From: Botryllus schlosseri
Taxonomy: Eukaryota > Chordata > Ascidiacea > Stolidobranchia > Styelidae
Length of the DNA: 30,324 bases
NCBI GenBank assembly: GCA_000444245.1
Contig: ATSW01015982.1
Span: forward strand, 1 to 30,324
Direction: 5' to 3'
The position numbers and the translations under genes are program-made. This document shows, piece after piece, positions 1 to 22,683 of this stretch. Numbering within the stretch: the first letter of the stretch is position 1; the number at the start of each line of letters is the position of its first letter. The notes under the pieces are model-generated. The model saw only the letters and a list, made by a program, of their open reading frames with translations. It did no database searches and was not told the origin of the DNA.

Positions 1-383
1 TACGAATACTATCTTCTTGATTTCGATTACTCTAAAACAGGGATTATGAAACTTTTTCGATCGCAGACTCTTTCAAGTTCTGTGGGCGATTGCGTGTAAC
101 CCTAAATTTAAGAAGCCAATGACTAAAAAAAAATCTCAAAACTCGATTTAGGCTATTTGAGCACTCTCAGTATAAAAGTAGACTCTGTTTCGGTTACTCC
201 ATGCATAAAATAAGTTAGTGCTTAGACAAGGTAGGCACAGTCCCACTTAGATTAGCAAAGAATAAATCTGGCTTTGTTGTTTGTGGATGATGCAGCTGCC
301 AGCCAGGCCTGTGTGAACACCTGCTCTAAAATGACCAAATTGGACTGTGTTGATGGTATATCTCCCATCATGTTGCGATATAG
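1..383. other. presumed LYST intron, no feature seen
   Basis: This stretch lies upstream of the first recognised LYST exon. An in-frame TAG at 381-383 directly precedes that exon, as expected for an intron end (acceptor AG at 382-383). Open frames here on both strands are short and show no family resemblance. The earlier LYST exons (the family is about 3,800 residues in human) lie outside the window. Confidence 0.5.
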
Positions 384-13809
<13,426 letters not shown>

Positions 13810-14331
13810 CACTTCAGACTCGCGTTCTTGCCGGATGTTGTTTTTGGTTACGATGCTCATATGCAAAAAGTTGACTTTCTCAGAATGTCAACTGTCCTTG
13901 TAAATTCTCGAACCGATCTGTGATTCTGTAGCTACACTGCTTACACAATTTCTATGTCCATTGCCACATTCTTCTTCTATTCCCGGAACATTTCTATGCA
14001 TGCGATAGATTGCTTTGCTTGTCGATATCATGACTTTTCTTCTTATACCCGCCAGCCTTGACCATTTCCTTTTCCACTGGACGACACCGCTCCATTCGTT
14101 GATACGGTTTTGTATAATTTTCCGACCTGATAATTCATTCGTTTGTATTGCTTATCATGTGTTATATTGTGTACAGCTTTGTCTTTATTACTCGTGAGTT
14201 TTGCAGCATTTGTTATTATGATACGTTGACATTGAATTGCCGCCGTGTATTCATTTACTGATATCCCATTCTGCTTCTATTTCGAATTGTAGCATTGTGA
14301 TCAGTGTTGCCTTTAGATTTTTTCCTTCATC
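13810..14331 (+). other. LYST: LYST 3' untranslated region (inferred)
   Basis: Between the TGA at 13807-13809 and the AATAAA at 14332 there is 522 bp without a recognised coding block. Its pyrimidine-rich, T-rich make-up suits a 3' UTR. No transcript evidence is available here. Confidence 0.5.
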
Positions 14332-14337
14332 AATAAA
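14332..14337 (+). terminator. LYST: candidate LYST polyadenylation signal AATAAA
   Basis: This is the first canonical AATAAA after the LYST stop, followed by a T/GT-rich stretch (TTTTTTGTATCG) suitable as a downstream element. Cleavage would fall near 14350-14365. Confidence 0.6.
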
Positions 14338-14344
14338 TGGAATT

Positions 14345-14560
14345 TTTTGTATCGCGCCCCACGACCGCGCTGAATCCGCAGGACCCTCCATTAATCTGTA
14401 ACTAATCTGCAAGCCGTCGCAAAACCCCTAATTTTAGCGAAGTCCTAAAAAAATCGCAATACATATCTAACTATAAACAGAGTGTTGACCCCTGGACCTG
14501 TCTCGTGGAACCCCCCTATTAGTCCGTGGAACACTGCATAAGAACCGCTGGTCTCTATGG
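14345..14560. repeat. decayed hAT-like MITE (CAGGGGTTCTTAACC type)
   Basis: The blocks GACCCCTGGACCTG, CGTGGAACCCCCCTATTAG and GTGGAACACTGCATAAGAACC read, on the other strand, like the start of the 1304-1610 family (GGTTCTTA...GTTCCACGGAC). One end only is clear. Confidence 0.45.
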
Positions 14561-14616
14561 ACATCGGACCATTTGTGTACCTGAGAATGAGGCATGACAG
14601 TGAATTAGTAAAAACT

Positions 14617-14680
14617 GGTGACGTACGGTGAGTTTGATGCCTGGTGAGGCACACACACATACAGGCACGTAAAGTAGCCT
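14617..14680. repeat. DNA-transposon end fragment (GTGACGTACGGTGAG)
   Basis: TGGTGACGTACGGTGAG followed by CTGGTGAGGCAC is the terminal wording of a dispersed animal DNA-transposon family; a sister end, GTGACGTGCGGTCCAATGAGG, begins at 14824. Only about 60 bp is recognisable. The superfamily cannot be assigned from this piece. Confidence 0.4.
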
Positions 14681-15604
14681 ACCTGATAAAGAGATCCAAA
14701 ATGTGAATAACAACAGCAGCGGGTATGGAGAGCATTTACTTTGCACACTGATAGCCGTTGCAATCCCTCATACAATACATGTAGGACTGGTCGCTATTGT
14801 GCTAAATGGGCAAGTTTGGACAAGTGACGTGCGGTCCAATGAGGCAGTACCTCGCCTGTCGTCAGGGCGAATAAGTGAAAATTGTGAAACCCCTCCATGA
14901 GTCGATGACCATTGATATTTTACATCGATGTTCATAAACAATTAAATTTGAACATATTTTCACTCAACATAATTATTATTCGAAAATACAGGTGAGGCAC
15001 GGGCGGGTCGTGCCTCATCGGCGACAATGCAATTCATCATAAATAGCTCGGAATTCAGAACAACTGGGATCAATCAAATGCTGTCGTCACACTGATTCCG
15101 AAAATCCAAATATTAACAGTGTCAGACCGCCAGAACCCCCTCAAAATCGCCAAGGAATTTGTCATTCGGCTTTATTATACAAACAATGCCATCGCATAGA
15201 AACAATCGCCAGGTGAAGCACAAACGAATTTGCCTCATGCACTATTCGCTAACAATTGGACAATCAGCNGCACAGTNAAACGCGCTATCGATTTCGGAAT
15301 ACAACAGTCTTGTAGGAATTATATAGTAGCNACGGCCANTACGTNATGNGGAGCAAATACCTGANNCCCTTACTTATGTAGCTGATATGCTACGTTAATA
15401 GTGGTATGTGATAGCTACTTGCATAGGCTAAATTGTCGTTGTTTGTGGCCTTTATGATTTGTTCAACTGCAATACCTATAACCCTTAATTGCGGTATGTG
15501 ATAGCTGTACCTACATAGCCTGCATTGTTGTGGTCAGTGGTGTCACTCCTGGTGTTTTTTACACTAGATCTAGTGTATTTTGACCAAACCTGGTGTATTG
15601 ATGC

Positions 15605-15753
15605 CGTCTTGGCCGTCCGAGTCTCGAGTCATATGACCTGGTCAAGTCATACGCAATGAGTACAAGTCGAGTCGATAAACTAATTGACTCAAATCAAGCC
15701 ACCAAAAATCACGACCTGAATCGAGTCATGACTAGAGTCATTACAACCGTGTA
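15605..15753. repeat. GACTCGAGTC-family fragment in left arm (mirror at 20700-20846)
   Basis: Starts in CTTGGCCGTCCGAGTCTCGA and ends GACTAGAGTCATTACAACCG; a mirrored identical copy is in the right arm. It lies just beyond the donor of CLCC1 exon 15905-15801, where the intron should run on towards the final exon. Confidence 0.55.
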
Positions 15754-15800
15754 ATAAGGAGCCACAAGACTCGTACACCGCAGAATTACAAACCACTCAC

Positions 15801-18800
15801 CTTCGGTGGCATCTTGCAACGGTTCAAACCCAATGCCACGCCGGGGCTGGGGTGGGTCGGAAGTCGATCTGGCGGGACCACCTACTGGATTCAGGTCGTC
15901 CGGGTCTGATGTAAAAAGAAGGGACACAAAAATATGAAGATTTGCTTGACATTTGGAGCAGACGTCGGTGCTAGAATTTAGTCCACTAACAATGACCGTA
16001 ATCAGTTTAGCCCTAGTCATGAACCATTCATCTATATACTTACAAGGAAGAGTAGGGTTGTCTGCAGCCGTTCCAAACCCTCCATTAGCAGTATGCCTTC
16101 TTCTCAAGCCAGCTTGGTGCGGATCAGTCCTACTGCTTGACGCATCTCCCGCGGCAGTAACGTCTGGATATGGCAAATTTGCACCTGTGTGTCTCGGCGG
16201 AGGGGGTTGGTAATCGTGTTGACGATCGTTTTCGGGATATTGCGGAGGGGGCTGGTGATAGTCGCGTTGTCTGATGTCTTCTGGGTTTTGAAGAGGTGCC
16301 GGTAAGGCTTGTCGTTGAGCTCTCAGGTCTTCGATCATGTTTTGGAGTCGACTGCAATAAAAATAAGATTACGTGAAACAAGATAAAGTTTCTTAGGTTA
16401 CAGATACGAGATGAAGAGACTTTTGGTAGTACAGATCTCCATTATACAATTGAATAATATATTGATATTGAAATAAACCTGAATATTTTCGGCTGACACA
16501 GGGGTAATGGTCAGCCAATAATAAAGAATCAAAAAGAACATTGTTTATCATCAGTCGTATCACCAGTGACGTGATATTTGGTGATACGATTGTTGCAATG
16601 TTCTTTCCAATCCTGTACTACTTGCAGACAATTACCCTTGACAAGTGTTAGCCGAAATTATCAGGTTTATTTCAATATCAATGTATTATTTAATTGTATA
16701 TTGAAGTTCTGTACCTCCAAGTTGCTCTTTAGACTGAATTACGTATATGAAAAGCGTGTTCATTTGTGTGTAACGGATAGAAATTGATGTGTTCAGATGA
16801 TTATATCAAGATTGATAAGACGCCATGCTTGATATACGATGTGAAATTGTGCAGGGGCAACGCTATTAAAGTTTTAGGAAATGCAGGTAATAAAATCCCA
16901 TCGTTGCAGCAAAAATTTACTACAAATTTTACCGCGAAATTTCACCCGATTACGATGATACTTTCAATTTCAATAAACAGATATATTTCCACAAAGTATC
17001 AAACGTAAGCATCAATGCTAGAACCTGTCATTCACCAATATACATAAATCATACAAATATATTATATAGATAGTACACGCATAAAAAAGATATAGCGATT
17101 TTACTGAAAATCCAACTCACTCATTTTCATTGCGTAACTGTTCGGCCGCCGGGTCTTGAGCGATCATCTGAGGCGGCGCCATTTGCAGACCAGCCCAAAA
17201 CGGCAAGTTGATGCTGAAGTTATATCCAAACAGTACTAAAAGTAGCAAGAAATTTGAGACGAAAAATTTCCGATTCACCAAGATCCCACGAAAACAAACC
17301 TGCGATGATCAGCATGACGCCGAGAATGACCAGGACCACAAATAAAAAGGCGGGGATCCACAACGTCACGGGGAGTCCGGCGAATATGTTTTTGAAAGCT
17401 TTACTGAACGAAGTCCCCATGTGCTCCATCGGTTCCAACGCAAAGCGAGTCATAGTCACAGCAAGCACCTGCGAAACATGATAACGCAACGTTCACATAC
17501 ACCGACTGATGATATAAATACACACGATCTCCACATATTAGGGTTGTTCAAAAATAGTTTTTTTTTCAAATTTTTGTGGCTATTTGATAAAGGTGCAGGG
17601 TAGGCTAACAAAATGTTATGCACAAAATTTGGTTCAATTCCCACTAGTAGAAGTGAAGCTATTAGAATTGGAAAATTTTGTGAACTGTGTACCTCTATAG
17701 TTATAATCTAATTTGGAAAAAAAAACTGTGCAGCTATAATTATAATCGAATTTGGAAAAAACTGTAGCTATAATTCTAATATCTAATTTGGAAAACATGA
17801 AAATTTTCTAGTCCAATTCTGTTTACTTGTCATGAACAATACACTTCAAAGTGTAAATAGGCAATTGACTTCGCATTACTTACCTTTGTGGGAGTGACTT
17901 TTAGTATCGGGTTGATAAGGAAGGCTTCGTGAAATTCTTTGCATCGATCATCTTGGCTTTTGACACTGAATTAACAATATTCTTTTGACGAAGGAATCGG
18001 ACTATTGGTGAGCATCGGACATGATGCGTCCATTCAAGTATTAGAATTTCACGGTGTTTTGACTTTAATGGTCATTCATACACTCCAGACATGAACAACA
18101 CTGGCTCAAAGCCTTTGTGGAAATGAGGAAGTTGAGTCAATGCAATGCTACAACTTTAAGAATTGTGAGATGTATCTTCATGACGTAGCCTACATAGATA
18201 GTTAATTGCGGCACAGAAATACTGTACTATTGAATAGCATGTTCATATTGAAATAAACCCGTCAGGGGTAATCGTCGGCAATTAGTAGAGAATCGGAAAG
18301 AACAGTGTATGTTGAAGTTCTGTACCTCCAACAGTCTCTTCAAAAGAGAACTAAAAAGTATTTTAGATTCAAACAACATAAAATTAGAAGGGATATATTC
18401 TAGAAAGAAAACCAAATTTTGAAGTAGTAGATCGTCACTGCACAGTGCACACGCACAGTCGAGTCATCACAACCCTGCACAGAGTAATTACATTGTTCCC
18501 AAGTGCTCTAAACTTGAACTTGTCAGATTTTAGCACGAATTAACCATACCTGAACCAATGGTTGTACATCGCTTTTAAAGTTGACGCGTAGGAAAGTTCC
18601 CCTGAATCCTGAAAGCATTCCTCCGGAAGTTTACTTGATTTGGTTTTAAATTCAGCCTCCGCACTCTGCAAGAAAACAGAAGCTTTACCTTTATGGCGAT
18701 GCACATCGTATGCTAATGGTCACGCAACATACTTTTAGTTCCTGGTAATAAGTCATGCAGAGGCTGACAATGAATCCCAATATTAACAACCGCTTTAGCT

Positions 18801-18873
18801 GAGAAACCCAGGGAACGCGGCTGAGAAATTCCATGGACAAAGCGGACACAATCGCCAATATGGCAAAAGCAAC
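15801..18873 (-). CDS. CLCC1: CLCC1 (chloride channel CLIC-like 1), middle and late exons, split gene
   Basis: CLCC1 is a multi-pass ER and nuclear-envelope membrane protein implicated in ER anion balance. Exons in coding order: 18873-18733, 18665-18550, 17965-17884, 17468-17300, 17235-17121, 16351-16044, 15905-15801; all splice borders and phases agree. Family landmarks are WVSQLKRLLILGFIVSLC (human YTQLRRVLIISFLFSL), LKAMYNHWFS, SQDDRCKEFHEAFLINPI (human KDDPCQKYYELLLVNPI), PTKVLAVTMTRFALEPMEHM (human [20 protein letters not shown]) and a membrane segment WIPAFLFVVLVILGVMLIIA. Exon 16351-16044 is proline-rich with a PPQY motif. The last exon reached ends in phase 1 with a good donor, but no partner exon was found on this strand, and the N-terminal exons (signal peptide, luminal region) are missing. 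The gene faces LYST tail to tail. Confidence 0.85.
16418..16730. mobile_element. complete foldback MITE in CLCC1 intron (left arm)
   Basis: About 313 bp, nearly all of it a stem: the first 150 bp are the inverted complement of the last 150 bp. Landmarks are TTGATATTGAAATAAACCTG, TTTCGGCTGACACAGGGGTA, AAAGAACATTG and a centre TATCACCAGTGACGTGATAT. It is the fullest copy in the window of a family also at 2694, 4338, 7318, 9270, 13000, 18225, 19717 and 21800. No coding capacity. Confidence 0.8.
17540..17840. repeat. GGGTTGTTCAAAAA-family repeat with short tandem array, CLCC1 intron
   Basis: The start TAGGGTTGTTCAAAAATAG and the block CAAAATTTGGTTCAATTCCC belong to the family also seen at 23081-23416, 27245-27605 and 29597-30297. 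Inside it, from about 17690 to 17800, a unit of about 36 bp built on GCTATAATTATAATCGAATT plus TTGGAAAAA is repeated three times with small changes. Confidence 0.6.
18225..18345. repeat. partial foldback MITE, CLCC1 intron
   Basis: Contains GAATAGCATGTTCATATTGA, AATAAACCCGTCAGGGGTAA, AGAATCGGAAAGAACAGTGT and GAAGTTCTGTACCTCCAACA, in the order of the complete copy at 16418-16730 but with the centre deleted. Confidence 0.6.
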
Positions 18874-18934
18874 CTGAAAGAGATGAAAAAAACATATCAA
18901 TGAGCTTTGTCACTTCATTTTAAATACACTAGTA

Positions 18935-19075
18935 ATCAGTCATCACGGTTCTAATGACTCGAGGCATGGCTCAACTTGAGTCGCATCTTTTTATTGCTTA
19001 GACTAGAGTCAATTTGTGCATTGACTCTAATTGTACTCGAGTCATTACGCATGACTTGACACATTCCTCTTATCT
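18935..19075. repeat. GACTCGAGTC-family fragment
   Basis: Starts GGTTCTAATGACTCGAGGC and continues with decamers such as GACTAGAGTC and ACTCGAGTCA to CATGACTTGACAC. It lies between CLCC1 exon 18733-18873 and the start of the right arm, where an upstream CLCC1 exon would be expected on the - strand but is not found. A shorter remnant is at 18440-18480. Confidence 0.55.
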
Positions 19076-19203
19076 AGGGCAACTTTTTTTTACAGCTTCC
19101 GGCAGCTTCCTAAATACTCGGAAGTTATGCAGTATGGTGTTTCAAGCTGTTTGGAGGAATCTTATATCGTAAATTTTTGCAGCTTTTCTCCGTTTTTCAT
19201 GCA

Positions 19204-21613
19204 ACTTTTAGTACTGTTTGGATATAACTTCAGCATCAACTTGCCGTTTTGGGCTGGTCTGCAAATGGCGCCGCCTCAGATGATCGCTCAAGACCCGGCG
19301 GCCGAACAGTTACGCAATGAAAATGAGTGAGTTGGATTTTCAGTAAAATCGCTATATCTTTTTTATGCGTGTACTATCTATATAATATATTTGTATGATT
19401 TATGTATATTGGTGAATGACAGGTTCTAGCATTGATGCTTACGTTTGATACTTTGTGGAAATATATCTGTTTATTGAAATTGAAAGTATCATCGTAATCG
19501 GGTGAAATTTCGCGGTAAAATTTGTAGTAAATTTTTGCTGCAACGATGGGATTTTATTACCTGCATTTCCTAAAACTTTAATAGCGTTGCCCCTGCACAA
19601 TTTCACATCGTATATCAAGCATGGCGTCTTATCAATCTTGATATAATCATCTGAACACATCAATTTCTATCCGTTACACACAAATGAACACGCTTTTCAT
19701 ATACGTAATTCAGTCTAAAGAGCAACTTGGAGGTACAGAACTTCAATATACAATTAAATAATACATTGATATTGAAATAAACCTGATAATTTCGGCTAAC
19801 ACTTGTCAAGGGTAATTGTCTGCAAGTAGTACAGGATTGGAAAGAACATTGCAACAATCGTATCACCAAATATCACGTCACTGGTGATACGACTGATGAT
19901 AAACAATGTTCTTTTTGATTCTTTATTATTGGCTGACCATTACCCCTGTGTCAGCCGAAAATATTCAGGTTTATTTCAATATCAATATATTATTCAATTG
20001 TATAATGGAGATCTGTACTACCAAAAGTCTCTTCATCTCGTANCTGTAACCTAAGAAACTTTATCTTGTTTCACGTTTAATCTTATTTTTATTGCAGTCG
20101 ACTCCAAAACATGATCGAAGACCTGAGAGCTCAACGACAAGCCTTACCGGCACCTCTTCAAAACCCAGAAGACATCAGACAACGCGACTATCACCAGCCC
20201 CCTCCGCAATATCCCGAAAACGATCGTCAACACGATTACCAACCCCCTCCGCCGAGANACACAGGTGCAAATTTGCCATATCCAGACGTTACTGCCGCGG
20301 GAGATGCGTCAAGCAGTAGGACTGATCCGCACCAAGCTGGCTTGAGAAGAAGGCATACTGCTAATGGAGGGTTTGGAACGGCTGCAGACAACCCTACTCT
20401 TCCTTGTAAGTATATAGATGANTGGTTCATGACTAGGGCTAAACTGATTACGGTCATTGTTAGTGGACTAAATTCTAGCACCGACGTCTGCTCCAAATGT
20501 CAAGCAAATCTTCATATTTTTGTGTCCCTTCTTTTTACATCAGACCCGGACGACCTGAATCCAGTAGGTGGTCCCGCCAGATCGACTTCCGACCCACCCC
20601 AGCCCCGGCGTGGCATTGGGTTTGAACCGTTGCAAGATGCCACCGAAGGTGAGTGGTTTGTAATTCTGCGGTGTACGAGTCTTGTGGCTCCTTATTACAC
20701 GGTTGTAATGACTCTAGTCATGACTCGATTCAGGTCGTGATTTTTGGTGGCTTGATTTGAGTCAATTAGTTTATCGACTCGACTTGTACTCATTGCGTAT
20801 GACTTGACCAGGTCATATGACTCGAGACTCGGACGGCCAAGACGGCATCAATACACCAGGTTTGGTCAAAATACACTAGATCTAGTGTAAAAAACACCAG
20901 GAGTGACACCACTGACCACAACAATGCAGGCTATGTAGGTACAGCTATCACATACGGCAATTAAGGGTTATAGGTATTGCAGTTGAACAAATCATAAAGG
21001 CCACAAACAACGACAATTTAGCCTATGCAAGTAGCTATCACATACCACTATTAACGTAGCATATCAGCTACATAAGTAAGGGAATGTATTTGCTCCACAT
21101 TACGTATTGGCCGTTGCTACTATATAATTCCTACAAGACTGTTGTATTCCGAAATCGATAGCGCGTTTCACTGTGCTGCGATTGTCCAATTGTTAGCGAA
21201 TAGTGCATGAGGCAGATTCGTTTGTGCCTCACCTGGGTATTGTTTCTCTGCGATGGCATTGTCTGTAATAAAGCCNAATGTCACCTTCCTTGGCGATTTT
21301 GGGAGGGTTCNGGTGCTCTGACACTGTTAATATTTGGATTTTCGGAATCAGTGTGACGATAGCATTCGATTGATATGAGTTATTATGAATTCCGAGCTAT
21401 TTATGATGAATTGCGTTGTCACACAACCCACCTGTGCCTCAACCCTCCTTTCGCGCTATATTTTTGAATAATTATGCAAATCGATGATGTTGGGTGAAAA
21501 AATGTTCAAATTTAGTTATTTATGAGCATCGATGTAAAATATCAATAATCATCGACTCGTGGAGGGTTTTCACANTTTCACTGCCTNACCTGCCTCATTG
21601 GACCGCACGTCAC
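19204..21613. repeat. right arm of the large inverted duplication
   Basis: Reverse complement of 14824-17243. It carries the late CLCC1 exons on the + strand and the same introns, including the same foldback MITE, so the duplication is younger than that insertion. N bases at 20043, 20257 and 20422 fall inside the near-identical part, and more lie from 21276 on. Unlike the left arm, it is followed by a further CLCC1 exon at 22218. Confidence 0.92.
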
Positions 21614-22537
21614 TGGTAACTGAATATATTTTACAATGTTTGCCCTATTTGTATTGTCATTGTGTATTAGTCGCGAGGATTCCTGTTCCAATTTTGAGGA
21701 AAGCAACCTCTGATTTTAACTGTTGAAACTATGTGAACCCGTGACTTTTTCAAGCTACTTCAGACCCTTGTATTTTCTANTGCGACTTGAAGTGGTTTCT
21801 NATCNNTTACCACTGACGAGTGTCAGCCGAAAATATTCGGGTTTAATTCAATATCAATATATTATTCAATTGTATATTGAAGTTCTGTACCTCAAAGTCT
21901 CCAGTACAAATTCACAATGTTACTTCTACTCGTGTATCGACGATTAGGCCTACATCATTAGTCGGGTCGGGTTATATTATCGCTCATTTCTTTCCATCCA
22001 GTGTGCATGTCTCTTATTTACANCGCCTCGGTCCTGGTGAGTTGTCTGATTTCAAAGNCTACTTCAAGTCGTTTCGACACCTTCTTATCTTTTTATTGTA
22101 TCGCGATCTTGTGGTGATTTGAAATGATGTAAATATTAATAATCTGATACTTCCTAGTGCCTACTTTGACCTCATCTGGTTGTAATGTATCTCGTGTTAT
22201 TTTGCGTTTTTGAATAGCTCAGTTGGATGAAGGTAACCGCGACCGTCAAACTGGAGACAGTGCTGACACTAACGTTGGCAAGACGTCAGTTCCTGTGAAT
22301 CAACACCAAGGTTCCCCCCAGAAAGCTTTTTGCTCCCCCGAAAATTCACAAGATGGAATCGGGAATGACGTAGCTTCTACCGAAGTTGTAGTGGATGCGG
22401 GGTGTTCAAACGGTGGTACAGGTGTAGACGACGTATCTAATCGGTCGTCTGGTACGTCGGACGCCTTTCATGAAGCGCCGGACGCTTTTGAAGAATATGC
22501 AAGGGAGGCGGCGAGTGGGTTTTCTTGCACGGGATAG
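19212..22537 (+). CDS. CLCC1: CLCC1 late exons, second copy in opposite orientation, with the only final exon
   Basis: Exons 19212-19326, 20098-20405, 20544-20648 and 22218-22537. The first three duplicate the left-arm exons; the predicted protein is the same apart from residues made unreadable by N bases. The fourth is unique: acceptor TTTTTGAATAG at 22217 restores phase (E-A-Q-L-D-E-G) and the frame runs 106 codons to TAG. It encodes a Ser/Asp/Gly-rich, disordered acidic tail ending FSCTG, comparable to the acidic CLCC1 C-terminus (human ends SSPCG). No + strand exons for the membrane region precede 19212, so this copy has no visible start: the nearest upstream exons with the right phase are in the spacer on the opposite strand. 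It could be the true gene end in a mis-ordered assembly, a 5'-truncated duplicate, or one form of an inversion. Confidence 0.8.
19717..20030. mobile_element. same foldback MITE, inverted copy in the right arm
   Basis: Mirror copy of 16418-16730, carried by the duplicated intron rather than by a separate insertion: the sequence on both sides is also the mirror of the left arm. Confidence 0.8.
21800..21905. repeat. right half of foldback MITE, CLCC1 last intron
   Basis: TTACCACTGACGAGTGTCAG, CCGAAAATATTCGGGTTTAA and GAAGTTCTGTACCTCAAAGT follow in the family order. The left half is missing or hidden by N bases at 21801 and 21805-21806. Confidence 0.55.
21955..22140 (+). mobile_element. LINE 3' end fragment, CLCC1 last intron
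   Basis: CCAGTGTGCATGTCTCTTAT, CTACTTCAAGTCGTTTCGAC and TTGTATCGCGATCTTGTGGT match, block by block, the 3' part of the LINE fragment at 23580-23735. It contains two N bases and no reverse-transcriptase residues, so it is a 5'-truncated copy of the 3' UTR only. Confidence 0.55.
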
Positions 22538-22633
22538 TCATGCTTTTGGATAACTCGCTGTAAAACTTTGTGCAATTTATGATTCGTTGATCTTGTTTTT
22601 CACTCTTATTTCGTTTATTTTGTGCATTATTTG

Positions 22634-22639
22634 ATTAAA
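22634..22639 (+). terminator. CLCC1: candidate CLCC1 polyadenylation signal ATTAAA
   Basis: ATTAAA, the commonest variant of AATAAA, lies 97 bp after the CLCC1 stop at 22535-22537 and follows a T-rich stretch. It is the first such signal downstream of the final exon. Confidence 0.45.
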
Positions 22640-22683
22640 ACACGCTCTCGGCTGCAGTAGTTATTTCTGTGGAGATTGCTTTT

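Larger units (their letters stand above)
14824..17243. repeat. left arm of a large inverted duplication
   Basis: This arm is the reverse complement of 19204-21613. From about 15281 inward, paired positions add up to 36446-36449 with very few differences seen by eye: a 2-bp indel near 16370/20078, one substitution near 15493, and a short mismatched patch beside N bases at 15364-15368. Outward of 15281 the copies stay alignable down to GTGACGTGCGGT at 14824 but differ clearly. The arm holds CLCC1 exons (- strand), a foldback MITE, GACTCGAGTC repeats and a DNA-transposon piece. Its inner edge lies 8 bp outside a CLCC1 exon. Confidence 0.92.

Noticed and set aside
15709-16338. A 209-codon open frame on the - strand (mirrored at 20111-20740) as a stand-alone gene.
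   Set aside because: It is two CLCC1 exons plus the short open intron between them and part of the next intron; good splice sites at 16044 and 15905 remove the middle.
16784-17008. A 74-codon frame present twice (also 19439-19663, other strand), apparently conserved.
   Set aside because: It is duplicated only because it lies in the inverted arms; it falls in a CLCC1 intron and resembles no family.
22223-22537. Starting the last CLCC1 exon after the CAG at 22220-22222.
   Set aside because: That acceptor would put the exon out of phase with 20648 and give an immediate stop; the TAG acceptor ending at 22217 keeps the frame.
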